Positions 24,337-36,146 of a stretch of 64,000 nucleotides of DNA are shown one piece after another. This DNA is from Quercus robur (Eukaryota; Streptophyta; Magnoliopsida; Fagales; Fagaceae). The position numbers and the translations under genes are program-made. The stretch lies in contig NC_065535.1 of NCBI RefSeq assembly GCF_932294415.1, positions 13,907,282 to 13,971,281 of the forward strand, in the 5' to 3' direction. The notes under the pieces are model-generated. The model made no database searches and was not told the origin of the DNA. It saw only the letters and a list, made by a program, of their open reading frames with translations. Every line of letters begins with the position of its first letter. The stretch's first letter is position 1.

Positions 24337-27300
24337 ATGGCTCGAAGTCATAGAGAAGAGGAAGTAGTAATCAAGCTTGATGATATTAATGAAAATAGCA
24401 AAAAGATTAACGGAAGTCCAAGCAGCAATAACTTTCAGGGAAGAAGTGAATCTGTACGACGAAGAAATAAAGAGTTGTATGACCAAGAAAACCACCAAGG
24501 GTACTTGAATTCAGGTGGAGCAGAGGTTGTAAAGTGTAGTTCAAATGTTTCATTTCAGCGAGGCTCGTGGAAGCCAGTGATGAGCATCACCAAGTCTAGG
24601 CTGATAGACCCGCCAGAGGAACCATGTCAAAGTTCAGTAAACTCTGGAAGGATGCCTGAGAAAGATCAAGATTATGAGGACGACGATGATACTGAAGACA
24701 TCCCTCAAGAATATAAGAGAATAAAATTCAGCACACTGACAATGCTTCAATTTGTGAGTCTTATTTTGATTATTGCAGCCTTAGTTTGTAGCCTTTGGTT
24801 CCCATTTATAAAGAGGCACATAGTGTGTGATCTTCCATTATGGAAGTGGGAAATAATGGTTTTAGCATTAATCTGTGGACGTTTAGTCTCAGGTTGGGGA
24901 ATTCGATTGGTTGTGTTCTATATAGAACGCAATTTTCTTTTGCGAAAACGGGTATTATATTTTGTTTATGGGCTAAGGAGATCTGTTCAGAATTGCCTCT
25001 GGTTGGGTTTGGTCTTGCTTGTATGGCATAGTATTTTCCATGAAAAGGTTACAAGGAAGACAAAGAGCAAGATTTTGCCTTATTTAAATAAGGTTCTTGT
25101 TTGTTTTCTTGTGGGTACCGTAATATGGCTCCTGAAAACTCTGCTTGTTAAGGTCCTGGCTTCGAAATTTCATGTAAACACATTCTTTCAACGAATCCAG
25201 GAGGCTTTGTTTAATCAGTATGTGATCAAAACGCTCTCTAGTCCACCATTGTTTAAATGGTATGACACGCAAGAAGAGGAAGCTATGGCTGAGATTCAAG
25301 AGTTAGAGAAAGCCAAGGTTACTTTGCCTGGTGACCCTGGGGAAACTCTGCCTTCCAGGAGTAGGAGAATGATAGGAAATGGTAGACTAGAAAAAAGTCC
25401 CAAGGTTGGGAAGAATTCTAGATTTTTGAGGAAAAGGTTTAAAAGGGAAGATGAGGAGATCTCTATTGATCAACTACATAAGCTGAATCAGAAGAATATA
25501 TCAGCTTGGAATATGAGGAGGTTGGTTAATATTATCCAACATGGGGATTTATCCACTCTGGATGAGCAGTTACTGGAGTCAAAAACTGAGGATGAAGCTT
25601 TGCTGCAAATTAGAAGTGAATGCCAGGCAAAAGAGGCAGCCAAGAGGATATTTCAGAATGTGGCAAAGCCAGGGTCGGAGTAAGTTATTACATTCTTTCA
25701 CCGTTTCTTTTCTTCCATCAGATGACAAAATAGGGTATAAAATACTAGTTCTTTTCCTCACTTTCTTTGTTCTATCAACAAGTCCGTGAGACACAAATCT
25801 TTTCACAACATTTTCCACAACATCGATGTGACTTATTGTGATTGGTATATGATAAAATTGATGTCAATGATGGACCAATGTAAAAATGATGAAACACCAA
25901 TCATAACTTGCCACTTTAACAAGTTGGGAGAAAAATTGTGAAAAATGTTCCTAGCATTCATGAATTAGTTCTTGTCTTATTATTTGCTTTTGATAGTGAT
26001 GTCCCATTCTGTCCTGATTGTTGCACAATGCAAACCTCTATGTAAGATACATTTACCTCGAGGATGTGATGCACTTTATGAGTAAAGAGGAAGCTTTGAA
26101 GACAATGCATCTGTTTGGAGTAGCAGCTGAGAATAAGGGATTCAGCAAGTCCTTCTTTAAGGACTGGGTGGTATGACTCTATTTCAATGTAAAAGATACT
26201 TGTGCTCTTTTTGTTCTGATTTATTTGATGGACAGCTCCTAGTGGAGAAAGGAAAGAAACTGAACTTTGCTCTCATTTATTTTCTATGAAACAATGACTT
26301 AAAGTAAACTTCACTTATGTTTTAGGTTAAAACATTTAGAGAGAGAAGGGCACTAGCATTGTCTCTCACTGATACAAATACTGCTGTGGACGAACTCCAT
26401 ACTTTGTTGAACATTCTTGTAGCTATCATTACATTGATAATATGGCTGATTATACTTGGAGTTCCAATTATCCACTTCCTCGTCTTTATAAGTTCACAGC
26501 TTCTTTTGGTGGTGTTTATGTTTGGGAATACCTGCAGAACAGTATTTGAAGCAATCATCTTCTTATTTGTAATGCACCCATTTGATGTTGGTGATCGTTG
26601 TGAAGTGGACGGAGTCCAGGTAATAAAGGAGGCTTAAAAAGATGTTTATTATGCACTCTCATATAAGCATATATCTTTCATTTGTGTTCTAATTTATGTT
26701 TCATAGAAAATAAATGAAAACAAAAGCCAGTTTCTCATCTTTCAATAATGTTGTAACTTATGTTTCTTTGGGTTTCAGATGGTAGTCGACGAGATGAACA
26801 TACTAACTACAGTTTTTTTGAGATTTGATAACCAAAAGATCATATACCCTAACAGTATTCTAGCTACTAAGCCCATTAGTAACTATAATCGTAGTCCAGA
26901 CATGGGAGATGCAATTGATTTCTGTATTAACATCTCCACCCCAATGGAAAAGGTCACCAGCATGAAAGAAAGAATAACAAGGTATGTATGGTCATGCATC
27001 TTCTTTCTTTCCTTATTATTGTTAATTTTTCCCAAGTACAACTCAATTCCTAGAGATTTAGACTCTATTACACATTTAGAATCACGCACGGTATTAGTGG
27101 TGCCATTAACCACAACACTTTCGTTAGTGCATTACTTACTCTTTCCATGAGCATGGACTAAGCCCATATGCCTTTCCACTTTTTATGGACTGTAAAACTA
27201 TAGAACTTCATATTCATTCTAGGATTTGGATTGTGATATAATTTCTTCTGTAAAGTTGCATAGGGTTTTTCTCCATTCAAAAGCTTACACACGCAGTTCT

Positions 27301-27930
27301 CAATCACTGGTGAGAGTTAATAGACGTACTTGGGCCAACATCCACCCTGAGATAATCTGCTTTGTTTCAAATTCTTAATAAATTTCTTTCTCAAAACCAT
27401 CCCTTCAGTGCTCTGATTGTTGTAGACTTGTTAAATTATCTAATTGGAATGATATCTTAGAAGGCCATGTAATGGGTGACTCTGCATTACTTGACATGGC
27501 CATTCAGGTGTATCAGCAGCTATGAATTGATGATAGGACCTACATATTTTTGTTAATCGATATGTTTTCAAAAAAAAAAAAAAAAATCCTTTTATAAATA
27601 ATTTTTTGTTGTTGAGGGCCTCATCGCTGTTGAAATTGCAGGTATATTGAAATCAAGAATGAGCACTGGCAGCCAGGCCCAATGGTGATAATGAGGGACG
27701 TTATAGACATGAACAAACTGATGATGTCAGTGTGGCTTACACACAAAATGAACTATCAGGACATAAAGGAGAGATGGATTAGGAGAGAGCTCCTGCTTGA
27801 AGAGATGATCAAAGTTTTCAAGGAGCTCGATATTGAATACCGCCTACTGCCTCTTGATGTGAATGTCCGGAACTTGCCCCCTCTGGTATCAGACAGGCTC
27901 CCTTCAACTTGGAAAACTTTTGCTAGCTAA
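24337..27930 (+). CDS. MSL10-like mechanosensitive ion channel, copy 1 (complete)
   Basis: A complete five-exon gene: 24337-25679, 26047-26170, 26326-26619, 26779-26981, 27642-27930, all GT-AG with consistent phases, giving about 750 codons (Arabidopsis MSL9/MSL10 are about 735-740). The product is a plasma-membrane MscS-like channel gated by membrane tension. The N-terminal 130 residues are hydrophilic and acidic (EDDDDTED). Four membrane segments lie at about 134-156, 169-196, 207-232 and 250-274. A large cytoplasmic loop includes RIQEALFNQYVIKTLS. Two more segments lie at about 517-537 and 541-575, the last being the pore helix with FGNTCRTVFEAIIFLFVMHP and DVGDRCEVDGVQ. Exons 4 and 5 form the C-terminal beta domain. 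The start is the first ATG in frame and matches copy 2. This is the only complete host gene in the window. Confidence 0.95.
25794..25952. repeat. Small inverted-repeat element (MITE-like) in MSL intron 1
   Basis: The left part CTTTTCACAACATTTTCC and the right part TTGTGAAAAATGTTCC are inverted relative to each other, with further partial complementarity inside (GATTGGT against ACCAATC). The corresponding intron of copy 2 (about 48927-49090) carries it too, so insertion predates the duplication. No clear target duplication was found. Confidence 0.5.
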
Positions 27931-28992
27931 TTCTGTAGGACAAATATAGTGAGGCCGACTCCTAGAATGAGCATTGGCACCCAGCACCAATTCCTTTTCG
28001 GCCTATGAAGGAATTGGCAAGGGTTCCCCATAAGAATTGTTGGATTTGGGAAAGGATTTATGGTGACTCAAGATAAACTCTTATCTCCCTGATAAAATAG
28101 TAATGAAATACATTTCAAGTTTGTTGCATTGTCACAGTGTACTAATTTTCAAACATGGTAGCCCCCCCATCAAGCACACAGAAACTAGCTAAATTAAAGA
28201 TCTCAGTTGCATGTGGCTTTGTATTTTGGCAAAGAGGTAATAAATCGTCCTCTGGCTGGTCTTTTACAACATTTCAGTTAACTGAAAAAAAGAGCGAGCA
28301 TATTTAGGAGGCATTTAGTTCGCCGTGATGTTACATTATTCCATAATATTACATTATTGTAATTTTATATCAATGTAATCTCAATACAAAAATATAACAT
28401 TACATTATTTAGGAATATAATGAGATTAAGGTAATATGATATATTTTGTAATTTTAGATTATGGTAATGTTAGAAAAAATTAAATAAACCAAAAACTTTA
28501 ATGTCACATCATCGTAATGTGCATCACATCAAAGGCACATTATAGCGAACCAAACACCTCTTTTAGTGGTGAAATTACATATGTATAATAAGAAGTAGCA
28601 CTACAAATTAAAACCTTAGCATAGTTGGTTTCAATTACAACGAGTAACAGACTTTTGCCCTCTATTAATTGTATAGAAAACCTAGCACAGTTGGTTTTCG
28701 AAATCTTGAGCCTAAGAATTCAAGAAATTATTCTTTACATAGGTGTATTACACATTCCTTTCACATAAATATGGATCATATCTATTGGATCCACATGTGG
28801 GATTTATTTTCATGATTGAGAAAAATGAAATAGCTCACCCTTAATTTTGCTCCCATCAGATCATAGAATTAGAAGGTTTTTCTAGTGACCTTAGATAGCC
28901 CACGGTAAAACGGTAGATCTTAGCCGTTGTTTTGACTTATGAGCATTTAGTTGGGATTAAAAGAGATGTAAACAACTAAATAGTGTTGTTCA
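27931..28992. other. Intergenic 3' flank of MSL copy 1
   Basis: This is homologous to 1311-2040 but includes a MITE at 28307-28561 and about 35 extra bases just before the Helitron. No gene is visible. Confidence 0.65.
28307..28561. mobile_element. MITE with 17-bp terminal inverted repeats
   Basis: The left end GGAGGCATTTAGTTCGCC pairs with the right end read in reverse, AGAGGTGTTTGGTTCGC. TTTA stands on both sides (28303-28306 and 28562-28565), compatible with a TTA/TTTA target duplication of Harbinger-type MITEs. The interior is AT-rich with internal inverted repeats. Module 0 (near 1670) lacks it. Confidence 0.7.
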
Positions 28993-29551
28993 TCTATATC
29001 TATATATATATCTAAAAACTGAAGCATAGTATTTATTGTTGTTACGCTCCAGTTGAGTCACATTAGCGACCACATCACCCACTTATTTTCAACCATTTTC
29101 CTCTTATTTTTTTTACCATTCTTCTTTCTATTGATTTTGTACTTTACTAATACATTTCCTCAAACCTTTATCCTTCCCTTTTATCTTTTCATTTCCCCAC
29201 TACTCTTAACCTTAATGTAACTCTTCCTTTATCCCTTCATCTTCCTTTTATTTTCCTTTTATTTTGACTCTTCTTATCCCCATCATCTTACTATAAATTT
29301 CCTATTCCCTCTCAATCCATATATATTTTCCCATACAAAAAAAGGTTACTACTCACTCTCTCTCTCTCTCTCTCTCTCATTTTTTTTTTTTTATGAATTT
29401 TTTAATTTTTTGTACCTTTACTTTATGTTGATCAAATTTTGTGTTCTTTAGAACTCTACATTGGGTTAATAAAATTTGGGTTTGTGTTTGTGTTTTTAAG
29501 TTGTTATTATTTTTTTCATTGTTATATAATATATAAGAATATAATGTTATT

Positions 29552-29723
29552 GTAGGTTCCAGTTAGCTCAACTGGTAAAGTCTCTGATAGTTGTATAAGA
29601 GATCTGGGGTTTAATCCCTACCTACACCAAAAACTGATTGATATCTTGGTCTGATGATAAAGAGCTATTATCAAGAGCGGACGCCATATGTTAAAACTCT
29701 CTCTAAAAAAAAAAAAAAAAAAA
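29552..29723 (+). mobile_element. tRNA-derived SINE
   Basis: The head carries pol III promoter-like boxes: TAGCTCAACTGG (box A) and GGGGTTTAATCCC (box B). A tRNA-unrelated body and a 20-base A tail follow. A perfect 16-bp target duplication AGAATATAATGTTATT lies at 29536-29551 and 29724-29739. It is nested in Helitron 1. It is not a tRNA gene, since no cloverleaf 3' half follows. Confidence 0.88.
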
Positions 29724-30107
29724 AGAATATAATGTTATTATATAGCATGACTTGGATAATTTGGTGCGACTATAATCACATTTTGGGCTTTGCTCATCAT
29801 CTTTCTTCTTTTATTTTCCTATTTTCTCACTTAAATGAATGAGCCATTAATTTCAATTTTTTGTATATTTTGCTCAAATTTGATAGTGTTAGTGGAAGTT
29901 TCATTAGTTTATTATGTTTAATATGGATTAGAATTGTATAGGCATTAAAAGTATAAATGGAGGTGCATAAACCTTTATGTTTTTTTTTTTTTTTTTTTTT
30001 TGTGGAAAACAATGTTTAGTGACAGTATAGTAAATTTTAATGTAATAAATTCGAATATAAGGATACCTTTCTTGAGGTTTACTTTTCCTCAAGGTGGAAG
30101 AAAATAG

Positions 30108-31045
30108 CATTGTTATTAATTCTGTTTCGCGTTTCAGTTTGTTTAGTGGAACAGAATAATTCGGTACTGGCCAATTCCAGCGTACTGTTTCAAAGTGTTT
30201 CGGGTTTTAAAAAAAAAATTTAGAAATATATATACAATATAATTTTTTTTCATACTTATTATTATAATATATTAATTCCCTCACATTGTGTGGTAAAGAA
30301 AACTCCACGCCTACATTCTATATCCAATGTACTTTAATAGGCAAGTAGATACTAATAAGTAATAACCCATCAGTCCATCACACAATTCAAAAATTAAATA
30401 AAATAATAATTTTCAGATTCACTAAAAGACAATTATATCTTGGAAGTAGGAGCCATTAAAAACTTTACCAAACCACATTGTTCAGAAATAACAAATCTCG
30501 GTGATTTAGCATTCAGCCTAACAAAGAAAAAAGTCTCAAGCTCTTAGCACTTTGAAGGTTTGACGAAACATGATGACAAGCAAGCAAAAAAATGTAGTGC
30601 AGAAAGAAAATAAAGCCAAAAATGAAAAAGGGAAAAGAAAAGATAGAGCATGCAGATGAAGGTTGGACACTACCATTGTTGTTAATTTCCTTTTCTCTTC
30701 TTAATTTCTTTTTGGGTTGTGATTATTTTCTAATGAATTTAAAGCTTTAGATCTTGTCAAAATAGAAGCTTTATATGTGTGAATGGATCTGTGAACATCT
30801 GATTTGAGATGTAAAACAACGTGGTTGCAGGATAGAATTTTTTTTTTTTAAAAGGCAAAATCAGTATCGGCCGAAATTCCCATTCCACCCGAAATTGGCC
30901 GGAATTGACCGGAATGGCAAAAACACCCCGAAATAGGCCAGAATTTGACCTGAGGTGGAATGGGTGGTAGTACCATTCCGAATTGAACACCGGCACGAGA
31001 AATTTCGGCTATTCTGGCCGGAACGGAATGGAATTAATAACATTG
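30108..31045. mobile_element. hAT-like non-autonomous DNA element
   Basis: The terminal inverted repeats are CATTGTTATTAATTC on the left and CAATGTTATTAATTCC read inward from the right. They are flanked by near-identical 8-bp copies GAAAATAG (30100-30107) and CAAAATAG (31046-31053), as for hAT elements. Its right third is GC-rich with repeated CCGGAAT/GGCCGAAAT words; frames there are fortuitous. No transposase is visible. Confidence 0.7.
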
Positions 31046-31783
31046 CAAAATAGACCAAAGTGCCTGCATATGCTGGAAGTGGTTCTCACTAAGTCTATGT
31101 TTTGCTACATATTTTACACGGTTCTGATATGAAAATTTTCTGCTATTGTGATATACCATGTGTCATTCTCTAACCTTCCAATAAGAAAAGCTTAATGTAT
31201 ATCCATTTTAATTTAATTAATATTTTCATGATTTATTTAATTTTTATTATTTATTTCTTTTCAACAATAAATAATTTTATTCTCTTAAACTTAATGGGAA
31301 CCACTTAGACTTAGGTGTGTAAATGCCAAGCCAATTGTGTAAATGCCAAGAAAGATATCTAATAGCCAATGTGTAAAAGTTGCGAGAGCAAAAGGTGTTG
31401 GCTGATGCTCTAATGTCTAGAAAGCAAACTAACACATAAGTTCAAAAGTGGTAAATGTAAAGAGAGAGAGAAATAAAATTTTTTTTTTTGGTGGAAAAAC
31501 TATGCATAGAATAGGAAGAGAGAATGACAAATTTATAGTAAGAGGATGAGAATATGAAAAACCAAAATGAAGGAAGATAAATGGATAGAGGAATAGTAAC
31601 ACTAAGGTAGAGAGTAGTGTAGAGATGAAAAGGTAAAATGCAAGGAGAAATGTTAGAGAAAGTATAAAAATAAATTGGAGAATTAATAATTAAAAAAAGT
31701 TAAAAACAAGAGAGAGATAATATTTTGATTTTTAAATAATGAAATTTTTAATTAACTCTATCTCTTTCCAAAAAAAGTGATTA

Positions 31784-31814
<31 letters not shown>

Positions 31815-32044
31815 ATTTATTATTTCTTGCAACTTTACTTTAGGTTGATGAACAGTGGTGGCTCCACCTCTAAGCTAGGTTGGTCCTGTGACTATCCTGA
31901 CTTGCAAAAAAATGTATATATATTTGCCACCAAAAAATAAAAATAAAAATTATATACTAAACTAATCTATTGTGACCACCCTAATAAAAATATTTGGCAC
32001 ATTGACTTAAAAATCACCAGAATTTGAGTTCAATAAAAATAAGA

Positions 32045-32198
32045 GTATTGCTACATATACAACAATTTCACAATAAATCCTACGTAGTAACCAGTTAATG
32101 ATTCTAATTTGAGCCTAATACTGACATCACTTTTAAACCATCTAATAACAGCTTGACATATAAGATTTGTTGTGAAAATGTTGTAGACATAGCATTAC
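32045..32198. mobile_element. Short MITE with about 40-bp inverted ends
   Basis: The left end GTATTGCTACATATACAACA and the right end read in reverse, GTAATGCTATGTCTACAACA, match over about 40 bases, including TTTCACAA-AAATC. The total is 154 bp with no coding. It is nested in Helitron 1. Confidence 0.7.
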
Positions 32199-32239
32199 TG
32201 TTGTATATATAGGTATGTACATGGATAGGTTGTAATAAT

Positions 32240-32880
32240 GATGTTTGTGTTTGAAGAATTTTGTTTCATAAAGTTGTTAAAGTGAAAATTCAAGTTCTGC
32301 AATTTTTTAAGTGAAAATTCGAAATTCAGCATTTTCGATCGGTCGAAATTTTGGCTTGATTGATCGAAATAGTAAGAAAATAATCTTGGAGTTTCTAGAT
32401 GGTTCCATCACTATTTGATTCCTGTTTGATCAATCGAAAAGAGCATTAGATTGATCGAAAGGACCTCTCGACTGATCGAAACTCGAAAAAACTGAATTTT
32501 CTACAGAATTTTCTGGTGACTATTCAGAAAGGTTGAAGAGGTTTTAAGCCTTGTAAACGGTTTTATGAAACATTTTAACTCCCCATACGTACCTTTTGAA
32601 GGGTTACAACCCTATGGGTATAAATAAAGGTTAATGTTCTCAAGAAATCCTATGGGTATTCTTCAAAATTGCTATTTGTAGAACTCAATAAACTTGGTTG
32701 TATCATGGGGACAAGTTTGTGGAAACCCTTTAGCAACTTGCGCATGGGGATAACTATTGTCTAAGGATAACATTCAATTGTGCCTCCAAGTCAATCACTA
32801 ATTTCTATTCACTTTATGTGTTCATTTGTTCTTTCATAATTACTCCTTATTTTGGTACCCAACAATTACTCCAAAAATAA
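32240..32880 (+). other. Unassigned repeat-derived segment in Helitron 1 with TATA-like motif
   Basis: The segment is rich in GATCGAAA/GATTGATCGAAA words (32335-32490) and has GGGTATAAATAAAGG near 32617-32631, which looks like an LTR-type promoter. I could not find LTR ends or a target duplication, so its origin is left open. Confidence 0.35.
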
Positions 32881-33225
32881 TTTTGGCGCTCAAACATAAT
32901 CCTTAATCCTTAACCCCTAAAAAAAAAAAAAAAAGGTTAATAACAACAATAAAAATTATCCAAAATAACCCCCCCCCCCCCCCAAAAAAAAAAAAAAAAA
33001 CCCCAAATAAAAACAAGACTAAACTAAACAACAAATGAACAAATTATTCAACAAAACATCTATTCCAAAAAAAAAATCATAATCATTCCAATTTGTAACT
33101 CATTTAGCACATTACATAAAAATAATCTATAATTTTATTTTTCCTTAAAAAACAATACCAAGAAAAATTAATGTGGTCGTAAATTCTTCTTAATGACCAT
33201 CCTAAAAAAATTTTCAAGATGAATC

Positions 33226-33265
<40 letters not shown>

Positions 33266-33828
33266 TAACACTATTTTGTGTTAATATGATTTGGTAGTGT
33301 GCTTTGAGTTCTCCATCACAAGCTCTCTCTCTCTCTCTCTCTCTCTCTTAGCTTTTTTTTTTTTTTGGACATAATACTTAGTTATTTTGAATGTTAGAAT
33401 TTGAATTTATATCAAAATACAATCCTGTTATGTATTTGAATGTGTCTGCTAACTATTTAAGTAATATCAGGTATAATTTGTGATAATTTTTTATTATCAT
33501 AATAATCTCCTTTAAAAGAATAAGAAAATTGAATAATATATTTGAAACTTAATGAGTTTAGTTGTAAAACAAAAATATATATATAACGTACCATAATATA
33601 AATTATAAAATATGGACCATCTCAAAAAAGAATAATATCAATCACACACACCAAAACTGTTAAAATAATATATTTGTAAAAATGGATAGATGAAAAATAA
33701 TTTTAGAAATTGTTTAATTTATAGGAAGAACAAATTATCTTCCACAAAATTTAAAAAACAATTTATACATTATATCACAATTACAAAATACTTATTTATT
33801 CCCACGCATCGCATGGGTTTGCGACTAG

Positions 33829-34238
33829 TTCTCCTATTAAGTTTGTTTTCGTAAATAGGTCTTATGTATGTTGTAATAAGTTTTCCCTTCTTTAATTTGA
33901 AAGAGTTAAGGAAAAGTGTTATTAGTTTGATGTTTAGTTTCAAGCCAACTTGGAGCTATCTTTCCCAATGCAGGGATTCAAGAGAATATTATCAAAAAAG
34001 ACCTCAGAAGAATCAAACTTCTTTGTCATTTCGGCCCATACAAGACTGCAGGGGACCATTGCCCATAGTAGAATTGGACTGATGAGATTGGCTAGCCCTT
34101 GGCAGAGTTGAGACCATGAGAGTTGGAAACCTCAGGATTGAATTCTTATGCTATGCCCATAGCCTTAAGCAATTAAGCAGCCCGGTTTGATCATGGGTCC
34201 AACTCTACTAAACGAAACAAGAATATGCAGGACGAAAT
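33829..34238. other. Module 2 backbone between Helitron 1 and the TIR element
   Basis: This is homologous to 2040-2120 and 18655-19210. No gene is visible. Confidence 0.6.
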
Positions 34239-34917
34239 GGGTAATTAACCATAATTTCCCAACCATTTAGTTAGTAGTTTTGGTTCTCAAACTATATTAT
34301 TTATTAACATCTCGAGTCTATTAGACTCAATTTTGGCCTATAAATCGAGTATCAAAGACTTGATTTCTATGCTCTAATTACTTCCGATGTGGCATATTTT
34401 TCCACATTGCGACTATATGGAAATCGAGTCTTAGAGACTCAATTTATAACCCTTATAAATAAGAACAAATCAAAGAGGAACCACTAGAATATCAAAGAAG
34501 AACCCAAAGGGAAAAAAAAAACAAAAACAAAAAGAGAGAGAAGATCGAGATCGGAGTGGGTGGCTTCAGATCAGCTTCAGACCACCGTGCGTGACTCAGG
34601 CAGACCCAGGCCGCGCGAACCCTAACTCTTTCTCTCCCTCTGATCTGAGTCTTTAGGATTGGGATTGATGTGTTTGGAATTTCTTAAATTTGTTTTTGGG
34701 TATTTCAACTTGTACATGAGATTTAAAATTTTTTAATTTTTTTTTTTTGGGTTAGAAATCGAGTCTTAGAGACGTGATCAATCCATAAAAATCGAGTCCC
34801 AAAAACTCAATTTATAGATCATAAATCGAGTCTTTTAGACTTAAGATACTAGTAAAAAATATAGTTTTAAAACCTTAACCACTGACTAAATAGTTGAGAA
34901 AACTAAATTAGTTACCC
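34239..34917. mobile_element. Non-autonomous DNA element with about 100-bp TIRs and GC-rich core
   Basis: The left arm GGGTAATTAACCATAATTTC... pairs with the right arm read in reverse, GGGTAACTAATTTAG..., over about 100 bases (shared ACTATATTATTTA, TCTATTAGACTC words). The middle (about 34550-34660) is GC-rich and looks like a piece of gene 5' region (GTGGGTGGCTTCAGATCAGC). Words of the type AATCGAGTCTTAGAGAC recur. A clean target duplication was not found; MULE-like is the likely class. Confidence 0.6.
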
Positions 34918-35017
34918 AGATTTCCCAGTGTACACATATCAAACTCAGAGAGAGAGAGAGAGAGAGAGCAAGCGAAACCCAAAACCCACCAAACCCACCG
35001 AACTTCCCATTCCTACA

Positions 35018-35130
35018 ACGATAGCTCCAGTAAAAGTGTACGGACCACCCATGTCCACAGTTGTGTCCAGCTTATCTCCATTAACATGTCCAAGGGCGAG
35101 CACAAAAGGCCTGAGTTCCTCAAGCTCCAG
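35018..35130 (+). pseudogene. Phi-class glutathione S-transferase fragment, copy 2
   Basis: This is homologous to 19365-19525. Here the start codon is lost (ACGATAGCTCCAG in place of ATGGCGACTCTAG), and the segment encoding RVFASLYEKNFEFQLF is deleted, but the exon end SKGEHKRPEFLKLQ (35082-35130) is better preserved than in copy 1. The start of exon 2 (CCCTTCGGC then TAA) reappears at 39855, beyond the copia element that inserted in the intron. It is a host pseudogene; a functional enzyme is excluded. Confidence 0.78.
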
Positions 35131-35196
35131 GTACTTTTACAATTACATACACACAATTCTCTCTCTCTCTCTCTTCGATTAATTAGCTATATTATA

Positions 35197-35350
35197 TGTT
35201 AACGTGTATTAGGGTATGTGGGCTTTAGGCCCACCTTGTTTATTTGTATAGCACACTTACTTGTACTGCATACTCTGCCTCCTATACAAAGGCACTTATG
35301 TATATTCTATTACTTGAGAAATACAATACAATCATTCAGTATTTCTAACA
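35197..35350 (+). repeat. 5' LTR of the copia element
   Basis: The 154-bp unit begins TGTTAACGTG and ends TTTCTAACA. It carries no obvious TATA box and is unusually short. Confidence 0.93.
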
Positions 35351-36146
35351 TAGTATCAGAGCCACTGCTTTAATTTTCTTGTGTCTTGCAATCTTGTTTT
35401 GTTGGTATTTTTTGCTGTCTCATCTTCTGTGGTCAGTAAACCCTTTCAGTGCCATCTCCCAATTGCTTTGCCACAGTCAGAGGTCCTCAGGGTTGAATCT
35501 CCACCGCCAGAAGCTCCTCCTCACCGCCAAAACCACTGCCATCATCGGATTCGTCACCTCTGACCTCCGATTAGGACATAAGAGCTATCATCATGTAGAT
35601 ATTCAATCGATCTACACACTGCCACCAGAAACATCCACATCTGACTATCCACGCGTCGGTCAAAGTTTCGGCAAAGTTGACCACGCGCCTCATGCGCCAC
35701 AAGGGTATCTCAGATCTTGTTGCCGCTGACACCATAAGAATCGTCCTTCTCTGATCTCCATCACTGGTGAATAAATGGCATCATCGGACAGCTCACGCAC
35801 TCTCACGTGCCGACAGAATCTTCAGCGAAGCTGGTCCATGCGCCTCACGCGCTCCATGCGTCATCGGGTAATTTGCTGATGTCATCTCTGACATCATCCC
35901 TGCCACGTCAACCCTAATTAACGTCACCTGCTTATGTCAGCCCTAGCTGACGTCATATGCTTACGTCAGCACCACATCATCTGCTAACGTCATCACTTGT
36001 AAGCCTGCTGACGTCATCCGTTGACTTTGACAAGGTTGATCGTTGACTTTTGACCAGAGTTGACTTTTTGCAGTCTAGGTGCTCCTTACCCAGTTTTTCA
36101 CGTAAATTTCATTTTTGCAGTCCATTTTTGCATATTTTGCTTCTAA
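35351..36146 (+). other. Leader of the copia element with ACGT-core cluster
   Basis: This stretch, where gag should begin, shows no gag homology I can recognise. Bases 35870-36070 contain about eight TGACGT/ACGTCA-type words (two perfect TGACGTCA palindromes at about 35948 and 36009), followed by three TTGAC words. Frames at 35379-35729 are not supported. Confidence 0.55.

Larger units (their letters stand above)
28993..33828 (+). mobile_element. Helitron 1 (non-autonomous)
   Basis: It starts TCTATATCTATATATA after an A, and ends GCGACTAG before a T, with no target duplication. An imperfect hairpin CCCACGC-ATC-GCATGGG (33801-33817) sits 7 bases before the terminal CTAG. The empty site is preserved in module 0 near 2036-2047 (TTGTTCATTCTCCTG), showing insertion exactly between A and T. 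No Rep or helicase frame is present. The 4.8-kb body holds a SINE, a hAT-like element, a MITE and simple repeats. Confidence 0.88.

Noticed and set aside
24840-25299. Alternative frames inside MSL exon 1 (both strands)
   Set aside because: They are shadows of the long conserved channel frame at 24337-25679.
29570-29640. Possible tRNA gene
   Set aside because: Box A and box B are present but the 3' half does not form an acceptor stem, and an A tail with target duplications follows; it is a SINE.
30757-31058. Minus-strand frames with repeated FRSIP/RNSG words
   Set aside because: They come from the repeated CCGGAAT words of the hAT-like element on the strand opposite to any coding signal.
35379-35729. 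Frame of 116 codons after the copia 5' LTR, as a possible gag
   Set aside because: There is no gag motif, Ser/His/Leu composition is typical of CT-rich leader DNA, and an overlapping frame is equally open.
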